The translations under genes and the position numbers were made by a program. A DNA stretch of 64,000 nucleotides from Syncephalastrum monosporum B8922 (taxonomy: Eukaryota > Mucoromycota > Mucoromycetes > Mucorales > Syncephalastraceae). Positions 33,453 through 45,755 of this stretch are shown piece after piece; position 1 is the first letter of the stretch; each line of letters opens with the position of its first letter. The DNA is taken from assembly GCA_000697355.1 (NCBI GenBank), contig JNEN01001216.1, positions 62,001-126,000 on the forward strand. Direction: 5' to 3'. The notes under the pieces are model-generated. The model searched no databases, was not told the origin of the DNA, and saw only the letters and a program-made list of their open reading frames with translations.

Positions 33453-36316
33453 TTAAGCAAACCGGATGGTGAAACCACTGGTAAGCTTGATGCCAGCATC
33501 AGAAAGGACAAGCGCGCCGTCCTTGTTCGAGACATCCAGCTTGTGGCCCTTGTAGGTCGCCTTGCTGAACTTCTTGCTGCCAATGATCTTGATGGTCTCA
33601 ACTTTCTCGGCCTTCTTGTAGCCAAAGTCACCCTTAGCCTCGAGCTTGCCATCCGTAAAGGTAAAGGTGATGTCGGACGTCTCCTGCTGCTTAACAGAGT
33701 GACCATCATCAATGTAGAGGCGACCCTCAGCCTGGCCGTGCTGGTCCAAGGCAATGAGGAGCGAGTAAGGCGTTTCATAGGTCTCCTCGACAGAGTACTT
33801 GGGTGTCTTGAGGGGCAGGATGGCACCACCGCGGATGTGGAGGGGAATATGGGTCAGAGGAGCGTCGAGAGTCTTTTCGGTCTCGCCGTGGATGACAGTC
33901 TCATAATCGTACCAGTCATACCACAGACCCTTGGGGAACTGGGCGTCGACCTTGGTGGCGTTCTCGGTGACAACAGGCGAGATCAGCAGATCCTTGCCGA
34001 CCAAGACCTGGTAGTCGTTAGCAAGGTACTTGTCCTCGGGGTACTCAAAGACAAGCGGGCGCCAGACACCGGTACCGATGCGGTGCGACTCTTCAAACAA
34101 GGTGTAGTAGTACGGCAAAAGGCTGTAACGAATACCGAGGGCGATACGGCTAGCCTCGGTTGTCGACTTCCAGAGGAAAGGCTCCTGATCGGTCTGGTTA
34201 GCAGCATTGTGGTTGCGAGCAAAGGGGTAAAAGGCACCAAGCTCGGACCAGCGCGTACAGAGCGTCTCGGTCGTGTTTCCGTTAAAACCACACACATCAG
34301 CGCCAACGAAGCTGATACCAAACATGTTCATGTTGAAGATATCAGAGATGGAGGCTTTTAGGTATGACCAAAGCGAGTGGTTATCACCGGTCCAGTGACC
34401 CATATTCTACAAATCGAAGTAGGTTAGCATAAAGCGCAAAAAAAAAAAAAAAAACCAGCGGAGGGAGGATACATACGCGACCTGAACCAGCAAACGAAGA
34501 GCGGGTGAGCAAGAAAACGCGCTCATCAGGACGGTTCTTCAGCATGGCATCGCGAGTCATATAGCCCTCGGCATGGCCATAAAGACTGTGGATATCATAG
34601 TGAGGAATACCGCCGTGGTGGAGGGCGGTCGTAGCAGCTGTTTTTTCAGAGAGGTAGCCAGCGCCATTGTTGATATTATACTTGGGGTAGAGCAGGTTGC
34701 GCTTGTCACCAGGGACCGACGTGCCCCGGGCATCGAGCTCCTTGAGCCACTTTTTGCGAAGTGTGGCTGCCTCTTCATCGGACAGGCTCCAGGGAACAGC
34801 CGGATTTTCATCACGCTTGCCATCGCCGCAGGAGCCGGTACAGAAGGACGAAGGCTCGTTCATGTCAATCCAGATACCGTCGAGGTCGAGGGTATTGACC
34901 CAGTCGCCAATCTCCTTGCCCCAGAAATCGGTCGCATTGGGATGCCACCAATCAGGGTAGGCAGTGTAGCCCGGCCAGACCTGGCCAACAAACTCGCTGC
35001 CATCCGAGTTTTTGAGGAACACGTCCAGCTCTTGGCCCCGAGTGTAAGTCGAATAGTTCGTGTTGGTGCTGATGGCAGGATCGACCATGGTGACAAAACG
35101 CTGCTTGTTGCTGTGGAGTTGCTTGCTGAGAGCGATCATCTTATCCTTGGGAAAGTTCACGGGATCAAAGGTGAAGTCCTTGAAGCGGTCCATGTAGTCG
35201 ATATCGATCCACACAGTCTCGACTAAAGATAGAAAAAGGATTAATTAATCATGGGTACATGCAGATATGTTGTCTACTCACGAGGGATATTCGCATCCTT
35301 ATAACCGTCAATGACGTGCTGGACATGGTCCAGGTTTTTGTAGCCCCAGCGACACTGATGCCAACCCAACATCCAGAGTGAAGGCATGAATGGCTTGCCA
35401 ATGAGATCCGTGTACGACGAAAGGACGCCGTTGGGGGTGTTATCCTTGGGCACAAAGAAGTAGAAGTCAAGGACACCACCAATGACCTTGTAGGTCAGAC
35501 GGCCATCACCCGTGAAAAAGACATCCATGCCGTGCGCGTTAAGGAGGAACGTGCCATGGGCCTTGCCGTTGCGGATCTCAGTGTAGTAAGGGTGCGCGCC
35601 ATACTGGTTCTCGTAGAAAGGCGTCGCGATATCGCGGGCCCACAGTGTGGTCACGTTGCGGTGGCGGAGGAAGGGAGCAGTCGTTTCACCGAGACCATAG
35701 ATGCTGGCGTCGTCAGGAAGAGCGGTAGAGACCTCGAGATATTGGTCTTCAAAGACGAGGGGATAGTCCGTCGTGTCAAAGAGCTTGGCCTTGTCCGATT
35801 TACGGATGACTTGGAAGCCAAAGGGACGGTTGGTGTACTTGAATTCATAGTTGGGGTTGTGAGCGGCATGCTTGACATTGGGTCGAACCAGACCCAGCTC
35901 ACTATCGGGTACAGTGTATTGTTTTTGGTCCTTATCGGCAATCTGGACAGAAGGGAATGAGTTTATGTTCTCCAATCTATTGAGCTCTTTGCTGTACCTT
36001 GACGTGGAGACGGTCTTCCGTCTCATAGTCAACCGTGACAACGAGGTCGTCTACGGTGTTGCCAAAAAGGTTCTTGCCGCCCGTTTTGCGCGAATTGAAT
36101 GCAAGTGGAATCTCAAGGCCTGTTTTGGTGTGTCTGACACTGCCGTCGATCTTGTAACCAGCCGCGGACTTGGAGACGTCTGTATTAAAAAAAGCGACGT
36201 GTAATTAATACGGAGTTGTCGCTAAAAGGGCATTACAAAATACCATAGTTGGGCTCAGCATGCGCGCTGAAGGCCAGCATGGCCACAGCCACAAGAATAC
36301 TAGAGACGACCTTCAT
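33453..36316 (-). CDS. Secreted GH31 alpha-glucosidase
   Basis: Predicted 871-aa retaining alpha-glucosidase that releases glucose from non-reducing ends of maltose, starch or related glucans. Minus-strand exons: 36316-36244, 36179-35998, 35942-35282, 35222-34477 and 34406-33453; all closed in frame. A signal peptide is visible (MKVVSSILVAVAMLAFSAHA, cut before EPNYG). GH31 marks in order: YGLGE in the N-terminal beta domain, MLGWHQCRWGY, VWIDIDYMD, the nucleophile Asp in GIWIDMNEPSSF, LLTRSSFAGSGR, and the acid/base Asp in HWTGDN. The C-terminal beta domains include PLHIRGGAILP and LYIDDGHS. Secretion and the single-domain layout suggest extracellular saccharide digestion. Substrate preference cannot be read from sequence alone. 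Confidence 0.95.
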
Positions 36317-39300
36317 ATATAAACAAAAAATGGGGTGAAGGGGGTGAGGAAAAAGAATAAACAAAGTGCGATATATATACACTCATGCGCAGTTCTCCAC
36401 ACGCTGGATCATGATCTCCTTTTTGTCTGGTGTCACCCGAGATCCGCCCCACAAAATCGCGGGTAAAAGAAGCTTGTACTGGTGCGACGTAGGTCGTGCA
36501 CTCCCGCCTTCGTCCCGCCTGGTACCGTCGTGTTCAAGCACTGTAAGATGATGTCAATACAATGGGCTTTGGAAGTGCAGGTTACATTGAGTCGTTAGCT
36601 CCGATTCCCTCGAGACAACTCGGTAAGACTAGATGAACAGTGGATCATAAATCAAGGTGATAAAGAATACAACATATAACAAACAGTTTCAGCATTAACG
36701 TCATGCGTCCGTGCGCTTCGCTTACCATGTGTTATATTATCTTCTAATTCCGCACATCGCCTAGTTTGGCATATACTATTATATGTATACGTTTAAAGTA
36801 ACTTTTACATCGGCATATGCTCGAATCTTTTTCTTTTGGTTGGTGTGGGCAGATCGTCATGGTAAGCATCGGCATCGAATGGAAAAATCGATGCTGGAAC
36901 GGGCGGGTGTACGACGGCGGTAAAGTATAATTGAAAATCAGAAGAGCGTAAAAGTTCACGTTCCTTTCCCCGCCATTTTTACGTGTGAAACTTCTTCACC
37001 ACTAGAAGACTATGCACACAGAAATTGCGGTCGAGTGTCTCAGCCAAATCAAGGGTGCTGTTCACCCACCAGAAGAAAAAGGAAAGCATCTGTTGATTCC
37101 TTGCGAGATCGTCCACTATGACAACCATGCAGTCTTGCCAACAGCGCACAAGCAATGAGAACTACTTAGTACTCTTCATTCCATCTAGTTCCTACAGAGC
37201 GTAGCATAAAATGCGCGTGAGCGAACCGCAGATAGCCATCATCGCCGTTGGCTCGGTCGTGTACTACGTATCTGGGGTAAGTTACAGCGTTTCCCCACTG
37301 TTATCGATAACCGCCTTTTTCCCGGGGAACCGGGGAACTTCCATCGGACTGATAAAACGGTTAGCGCGGATTGTCAGGAATTCAGGATGCCGAGACTGCC
37401 ATTGGCCTTCAAGGCACGGTTCCAAAGTGAGTCCGATATGAGTAGCGTAAAACAGCACTGTCCATGTAGACGATAGAAATGAGACCACCATCAAAATGCT
37501 AGGTGTCACGTAGAACCTTTTCAGTGAGCAGGCTGGTTATTTTGCTGCATAGACTCGCCACCGCGCACGTGGGCCGAAATGTGTCAGGGGTGCGTCTAGC
37601 ATGGTTAGTATACTAATCTTATTGGACTCATTCCTGTAGTAAATCTACCATGCGTTGACCGAGAACGCGGCAACAAGATTGATCTCGTCTGAATCGAGTA
37701 AGGGGTACAAAAGTATAATATCAGTATCGATTTGAATCTCTGAGCGGTGCAGAAAATACCCGATCTCGGACGCTCGAATCCAAACGGGTGTTATACTATC
37801 GTGTGAAGGCGGCGAGGGTTTTCATGGAGCGTGAACGAATAACGAACGTAGTATGTATTCCTGATAAGCCGTCGCGCCGTGAAAATTTTCTACTTGCAGC
37901 TGTCGTTTCGAGCAGATGAACGAATTGCGTAAACTCTTGCCGTCGTACACGAGGTTTTTCCGTCGCGTTCTCCATAAATCCGCAGATATTCAACTTGCAT
38001 TGCGTAATACCACACATAGATATGTTGGGCAACTTCATTACGCAAGGGTTTTCCCATGACGGGCGAATATAGCCCGTCCAGTACATAACATATTGCACAA
38101 AGCCGTAGAAAAAAAACGAGTCTCGTACTCTAGCAGCCTGACGCGGCTCCGACTGAGCATAATAGCTGCTTGCTTGGCTCCAGTTTGAGAGTCGGCGACG
38201 CGTCGGGTTCGTCACAATCGGCCAAGCGCACACAATGGCATTATCGTGGCTTCGCTGCTATGGGGACTGGGGGGGGGGAAGGAATGGACATGAACCTTTC
38301 AATCACGAGAAAGAGAGGTCAAAGTCTAAGATGTAGTTAACCAGACGTATGAGGTTCCAGCCAAACACGTATGCATTTCCTGAAATTTAGAGGAACCTAC
38401 GGTACTGTAGACCTTCCTTTGGAGAACTAGATACCGGGCGATGGCAGCCGTTACTATTTTCCTGCAAGTGACGCTTAAATTGACATCCGTTGAACTCTAT
38501 ATTATGGTCGATGTTAGGTCTATTCTAGCGCTCAAGTGCTATATAAGACGGATTGCTTTTTCCGTACGTCATACAATGCTTGATCTAGTCGTATCTACTC
38601 TTGCCGCCAGGGCATCGCGGTAGACCATCTCTCACGTTTCACTCGAACAGCGGTTAATTCTGCAGCGACTAGTTTCAGGTCAGTCCATTATCGACTCTCA
38701 TACCCGTAGGAGAATATTGGTGCGTCATCTGTATTGTCCCTCGTATCTAGAAGTGAATCATTCCCGAAGAAAAACATGTAAGCTTCTGAGTTACAGCCAG
38801 GGCACACTAGGACACAAAAAAACACCGCGTAGATATATACACTAGCTTGATACAAGCGTACGGCGTGACTGCAATATATAATGGAGCACACAGATGTGTT
38901 AGTACGTGCCTGCAATCCTGGCCACAAGTATACACCCAGATGCATATATAGTAGAAATAAAGCAAAAGACAAAAGTCTCAGACAAGAATGGAGACTGATA
39001 TCCATGTATCTGGTAAGCTGTTGCTTTAGTGATGTCTCAACACTAGCAGTAATATCTGTGTCGAGGGCTGTTCTGACGAAAAGAGCACAAACTATGGTAG
39101 AGACCTACTCGTTTTATCAGATATTACTGGCATTTACCCTAGCATCTCCTCCTTTCGAATATAGCACGCTCTTCATCTTTGTTGAACATAATCATAATAG
39201 TCACACATGCCAGAGAATTCGTCATCAAAATGAGCTCTTAGAGTGAAGAGCACATGCATTATCATTATCTGACATGCGGTCTGACAGGTTGCCTCAGTAG

Positions 39301-39737
39301 TAGAGATAGAAGCAGCCACAGATATGCTTTTCATTCTTTCTTTTTAATAGAAGCGCGGTGAGATGGGTGTCGTGGCGGGTATTGAAGATACGTCATGGTT
39401 TCTCAATGCATTGACACCGCAGAAGTATGAAGTGCGCATTTGCTCTTCCACGAAGCCAAGATCTTGTATCCGTAAGGATCGTGTGGCCTCGTGCTCATTC
39501 ATATAAACCGCAGTGCATCGTAGAAAACAGAGCGAAGCCTGCGTGTGTACGCATGCGTGAGCACGTGAAGAATGCATGTGCGTGTATTTTATGACAAGAA
39601 TAGATAAAACGAGAGGATATTCGTTTTCGATGCGATTATTTACAGGTGTGATAAGCATAAGTTTATAGGAGAGGATCGGCTAGAGAGAATCATAGAAGAA
39701 AGTGAGGGTCAGTAATGGCATATGATGTGATCACGAC
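36317..39737. other. Gene-poor intergenic region
   Basis: About 3.4 kb with no supportable gene. The first part, up to about 36550, is the presumed promoter of the GH31 gene. A 49-codon frame at 37012-37158 starts well but ends early and shows no motif. The rest is AT-rich with short chance frames on both strands. Confidence 0.45.
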
Positions 39738-40672
<935 letters not shown>

Positions 40673-40916
40673 TAGCAAAAAACACTCTATGAAAGAACAA
40701 GGCAAGCGGTAATTCAATTGTGGTTAGTGGACAACCGATCGAGAAACAAGAAACAAAAAGTGAAAAGGAAAACTGGAGACACTTTAATCGGCCCAGCCAG
40801 TTGTCTGTGCAACCCTCAGCTCAATTCAATCGATTGCCAAGAAGCTCTCTTACTTATTTTTTATTTCTTTTCTTTGCTTCTTTCTCCCTTCACCGTAATA
40901 CAACCTTATATTTGTC
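40673..40916. promoter_or_regulatory. Bidirectional promoter (SIW14/BSD2)
   Basis: 244 bp between divergent start codons. The side toward Bsd2 is T- and C-rich (ttattttttatttcttttctttgcttctttctcc), a common leader composition in this window. Confidence 0.55.
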
Positions 40917-42209
40917 ATGTCCAGTGGTTACCAGCGAGTAAGTGCCCTATCTTTGCTGCCCATTTCCAGTCTACTAATTCTCCCGAATGAAAGGTGCCCG
41001 CAGCCGATGACCCTCTCGAGGCTCACAATGTGGATTCGAACCGTCACCACTTCAATCCCTCCTCACCGCCATTACTGCCCATCACACAATCATCACCGCC
41101 ACTCACGCCCTCTCGAAGGCCATCTGCTCCAGCCCTCAATCGTCAACGGACCGATTTAGAAGAAACCTTTGGCGAAAGTTTCGATGACGACGAAGACGAC
41201 AACGACGATAATCACGACGAATCGCATCGTTTACTCCCCTCTCGTACAGCCCTGCCGCAGCCTCCCGCTTCTACCACTTCTGCTTCCTCGTCCTCTTCTT
41301 CCTCGAACCTCGTCCCACCCACCGTTCACCACCGGCCACGGAGTACGAGTCGGCCCGCTGTTCTGCCTGTCACGAACGACGGTGTCTTCTCCAATATGGC
41401 GGCCAAACCTGACACAGAGGCCGACAAGCTCGATGAAACACCTCCGGTACGTCCTTCAATGCCTATTACATAGAGCACTATAACCTTATACATCACACAT
41501 CACAACAGGCATATGAAGAAGCCGCAGCAGATTCGACACCGCCGTATTGGCAGACTACGGTGATTGCGCCGCCAGGCATGGGAGACATTATCCTCGTTGA
41601 AGGCATGCCCGTCGGAAATCTGTTCAACTATGCCTGGAACCTCTTGGGTAAGCAAAGGATAGCGCCTTTTTCTCCTGTAGAGAAGGGTTAGATCGTTACT
41701 CATGCAATCTTCTACTTTGCCGTTGTCTGTCTACAGTGTCAGCTAGTTTCCAATTCGTCGGCTTCATGTTGACCTACTTACTCCATACATCCCATGCAGC
41801 CAAGGTAAGACCACGTCATGTCACGTTGTTTCGATAGGATGGTCAACTCATGCCTTATATCCAGCAAGGATCTCGGGCAGGTCTTGGTATTTCTCTCATC
41901 CAATATGGTTTTTATATCCGGAGTCGTAAGTCTTTGAAGCGTTTGGTCAATGTGTGCTTATATTCATATTGACTTCTAGGTGGGTCCTTGGATGAGTTTG
42001 AGTATTCCGACGACGGCGAGAGCGACGATAACAAAAACAAAGACAGTAACAATGGTGACGACGAAAGCAGCACCAACGCCGATATCATTGCATACTTGCT
42101 GATGCTCATCGGCTGGTTTATCATTATCCGGGCCAATGTGGACTACATACGGGCGCGGAAGATGGAGAAAATCATCGCAGCTGAGCCCTCTGTCGAAAAC
42201 ATGGTGTAA
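40917..42209 (+). CDS. BSD2: Bsd2/Ndfip-type adaptor of Rsp5 ubiquitin ligase
   Basis: Predicted 323-aa membrane adaptor that brings the Rsp5/Nedd4 ubiquitin ligase to cargo in Golgi and endosomes; yeast Bsd2 controls metal transporters. Exons: 40917-40937, 40994-41446, 41509-41647, 41737-41804, 41865-41925 and 41980-42209. The cytosolic N-terminus is long, acidic and Ser-rich. It contains the PPxY motif (TPPAYEEAA), split by an intron, and a second TPPYW. Three hydrophobic segments follow with the family block SASFQFVGFMLTYLLHTSHA, then SRAGLGISLIQYGFYIR, and a last helix LLMLIGWFIIIRANVDYIRA. An acidic luminal or cytosolic insert (DDGESDDNKNKD) lies between helices 2 and 3. Topology and motifs match Ndfip. 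Confidence 0.94.
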
Positions 42210-42630
42210 ACCACTCTATATCATCTGTCTCGTGCCTTTTTCTGGCGACTGGCCTGTACTCCTATATATCATTTCACACGCACAGCACTTGTTATCCCCT
42301 GTTCTTTCTTCTCCTGTCTCTTCCAATTATCCTTTTCTGGGTTCTTCATATCTTCTCTCCCGTCTTTTCCTCCTCCCCCCCCCCCCTCCGCCTTCTCTTC
42401 CTCTTACTTCGCCAACATTTCTCTCTCTTTCTTTCTCAAAGCCAAATCAATCGTCTCATACTCTTTTCTTTTTGTCAAGTAAATCGTGAAAGCCTTGGTC
42501 GACGCCGTTGCCATGGAGTTTATATATATATATATATGTATGTATTTATGGATAATGCATTATGAATTGAATGCGTATTGAGGAGGATGCGGTACAATCA
42601 GATGATATAGCAGTAAATTTTCTTTCTGTT
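42210..42630. other. Convergent intergenic region
   Basis: 421 bp between the Bsd2 gene and the 66-aa gene. CT-rich up to 42480, with a C run and a short (TA)n at about 42521-42537. No gene. Confidence 0.5.
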
Positions 42631-42887
42631 TTACTTTCGGTAGTTCTTGCTCTCCTTCTCTAGGTTTTCCTTGAAGACCTTCACAAACTCATTGCCGGCC
42701 TGGGTACCTTGAAGAGCATGTGAGTATTGCAATGACATCCATGCGCTATTGTAGAGAACCTACCTTTGTTGGTAATAGTAGAGACGTGCTGATGAGTCTT
42801 GGCTGCCATGCGATGGAATGTAGGGCTCGCAAGTAAGCGCTCGGTAATAAAGCTGGAGAGCCAGAAATTAACAAGACGTTGGAACAT
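42631..42887 (-). CDS. Small basic protein of unknown function, 66 aa
   Basis: Two exons on the minus strand (42887-42764 and 42707-42631) join in phase 1 to a 66-aa protein beginning MFQRLVNFWLSSFITERL and ending KENLEKESKNYRK. The splice sites (gtaggt and ttcaag) are good. The N-terminal half is amphipathic or weakly hydrophobic, followed by HRMAAKTHQHV and a charged C-terminal helix. Size and composition suggest a mitochondrial small protein, but I do not recognise the family. It is divergent from the HDDC2-like gene. Confidence 0.6.
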
Positions 42888-43388
42888 GATCGTGGAAGCA
42901 AAGAAAAATAACAAGGGGTGTGTCACCCTACCAGAATCTATACATTCGAAATACTCGCATTTGATTGGTCGACTCTCTTGCCATTGTCGTATCGCATCAC
43001 CCACCAGTACCCAGAGTCTAGAATCTTCGTAACCATCTGCTCGTCATACGAGACGCCTGCTGTGTGCATCTGCATAACGGCTAGAATTTTTGACAAAGTA
43101 ATGTGTAGTAATGCAAACTTAGAGAAGATAAGTAACGGTAATTCATGCGTTGCTATGACGCTCTCCCTCGTACATTTTTGGGCCATTCTCTTATTATTGC
43201 TATCCCTATTGCTACTACGTCTAAACTTACTTTGGAGAGCTACAGATCAAAGGCAGAGCAATCGACAAAAATAGAGGGAACTGAAGCCTCTGAAACTTCA
43301 TTCAATGTGTTTACCACGACAGTAAAACTCCTGCATGCAAGTATTTCACTGGGATTGAAAGAACCGCGTTGCACGTCTTTTCCCAATT
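42888..43388. promoter_or_regulatory. Divergent promoter region (66-aa gene / HDDC2)
   Basis: 501 bp between two divergent start codons. No strong motif recognised; small open frames here look like chance. Confidence 0.4.
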
Positions 43389-44243
43389 ATGGCACAGCCC
43401 ACAAGTGCAGCAGGCGTCATTCGTTTCCTGCATACCATTGAGAACCTGAAGGCATGCGACATACCGCACTTAGAATAACACTATTGACGTATGCTTTCTA
43501 CTTTAGCGGACCAAACGGACAGGTTGGCTGGATAATGGTGTCAAACAGCCCGAATCGATTGCTGACCACATGCACCGCATGGGCGTCATGGCTATGCTCA
43601 TCAACGATCCAAGCCTCGATCAAAACAAGTACGCTATCCTTATCCCTTAACAACCTATTCATGCTCTTTTGACTGGTTCGTAGGTGCATAAAAATGGCGA
43701 TCGTCCATGATCTCGCCGAGGCGACGGTGGTAAGTCACGACGCCAAAAATACACGGAAGGGAAGGCTGAGTGACGTAGGGTGATATCACGCCACACGCAG
43801 GCGTGAGCAAGGAAGACAAGTACCAGATGGAAAAGGTACAGAACCTTCTGGAGACGTAAATCAATCTAGACTCACGCCGATATCATGATGACATCGTACC
43901 CTTTTCATGAACAGAATGCAATGCAGGATTTCCAAGCCTTGCTCGGTGACACCGACACCGCACGCGAAATCGTTGCGCTTTGGCAAGAATACGAAGACGC
44001 CTCCACCAAAGAAGCCCTCCTTGTCAAGGACCTTGACAAGTTTGAGATGATCGTCCAGGCGCTGGAGTACGAGAAATGTAAGTCGGGTCCAGACAAACCA
44101 TTACTTTGTTTTCGAAATATTCACCGCCATCAGCCGACAACAAATCGTTACAGGGCTTCTTTGACTCCACCCAGGGCAAGTTCAACCACCCGACCGTCAA
44201 GGCCTGGGCGGAAGCACTTTATGCCGAGCGGGCTACCCTTTGA
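43389..44243 (+). CDS. HD-domain 5'-deoxynucleotidase, HDDC2 type
   Basis: Predicted 186-aa metal-dependent phosphohydrolase, family of human HDDC2, yeast Ygk1/Ybr242w and bacterial YfbR, which dephosphorylate deoxynucleoside monophosphates. Exons: 43389-43451, 43507-43628, 43684-43729, 43779-43835, 43915-44077 and 44134-44243. HD-domain metal ligands appear as ADHMHRMG, the HD pair in [17 protein letters not shown], and the last Asp in [17 protein letters not shown]. The opening block [14 protein letters not shown] is typical. The first intron (43452-43506) begins with GC rather than GT; the protein alignment leaves no GT alternative. Length agrees with the family. Confidence 0.94.
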
Positions 44244-45755
44244 AGACATCGATGATCCAACAAACAAAAGTTATATATAGATACATCATTCAGTGGGAGA
44301 TCAGTACCGATTGCAAATACATCGTGTTAAGGAGTCACCGTGTACCCAGAAATCTCTCCCATCATTGTCCTTCCATCTCAATACATAAAACAAGTTATAT
44401 CCGGCAGATGGGAAATGGATTTGAGGTGATCCACCTCGATGATCAAGCGAAAGCCGAAAATACAAAAATCAATAAAATAGGAAGTAGGATCACATGGGCC
44501 CGTCTGCGCCAAGTGAAGCCTTAGTTCGCATATAATACTTATTAAACCGAGTCTGAACCATGAACAACACACAGAGTAGATTGTGTACACTTCTTCTACT
44601 TGCAATCCGTATCTAACTTTTCAGAATTGACAAACAATGGAAAACGTTAATTATAAACATTCCTCCGTATGATGAAATCCCTTTCATAACAAAACGGAAG
44701 AAAGGATCGAATTGCGTACATGTGTTTGTCCTGCACAACCAAGCCGCGTACTCGGCTTTTCTGCTATCTTTTTTCTTTTCATACTAAACTATGTAGCTCA
44801 TGCACAGGCAAAATGCACTATCCAAAAAATAATGCAATAAGACAATGCGTCACCGACCAATTGGAAATGTTTCCCCAAGAGATTACATTTTATTGCGCAC
44901 AGTTTTTGTTACTTTTTACCATTTTGTACCATGACCCCTCCCTTCCCCCCGCTCCCGTCCTAATGCGCTTACCTGTAGTAAGCATTAGTCCAGAAATGAT
45001 TTGTCTGATGCGGTTGGGGTTGCTATGTCACTCATATGCAGGTCCTTGCTTGCCTCTTTGAATACTGCGTTCTGACAATCCATACCACACAAATATATAG
45101 ACGCACACACTTGGTAGGAAATTGCAATGTAGGTATTGACACTTCCCCACTTCAGTCGTGTACGGCTTCTCGGGCCGGGTTTGTTTATGTTGCTAAGAAA
45201 ACCGTCTGTACAAAACAGACAAAGGCCTTTTTCGTATAACAATTCTCCAATCATGTACGAACCAGCCAGCAGACGAGATAGGAGTCTGGTGTTTACGAAT
45301 TATCATGCTTATACGCACACAAACAACTTTACACTTTATTTTCTATCGTCGTCGTACTGCCAAGTGCCATCATCATGCAAAACGACAAGGTGAAATCAAC
45401 TGGACATCATGGAGAATGCACGCTTTCCGGTCATCATGTTAGTTATTAGGTTGTGGTTACTTCCGGGTCAAAGAGAGCTCGTCTTTAAATGCATCCGACC
45501 AACGCGACTCTTCGTTTGAAGCTTTTCTTTCTTTTTTCTTTTCTTTTGTTGCCTGTCTATTCTGTTTATCTTTCTTGTTTCTTTCTTCTTTCCCTACTAC
45601 TTTAAATACTTTCTTTCAGATTCGGCTTTCGTTGCACAGCTACCTGCATCGTCGCACATTTATTAGAAGGACACAAACCAGCATCTTTTCCGTGACGACT
45701 ACGAAGGCTCAAAGCATTTGAATTCGATACTTCTTCATCTGATCGACTCCATTCC
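44244..45755. other. Intergenic DNA upstream of the MFS gene
   Basis: About 1.5 kb without a supported gene. From 45520 to 45620 a long T- and C-rich tract (cttttctttcttttttcttttc) forms the presumed leader of the MFS gene. Confidence 0.5.

Noticed and set aside
33423..34361. 312-codon plus-strand frame
   Set aside because: It is antisense to the conserved GH31 catalytic exons and has no motif of its own.
37012..37158. Small ORF of 48 codons starting MHTEIAVECLSQ
   Set aside because: Well-placed start but no motif, no splice continuation and no downstream exon found.
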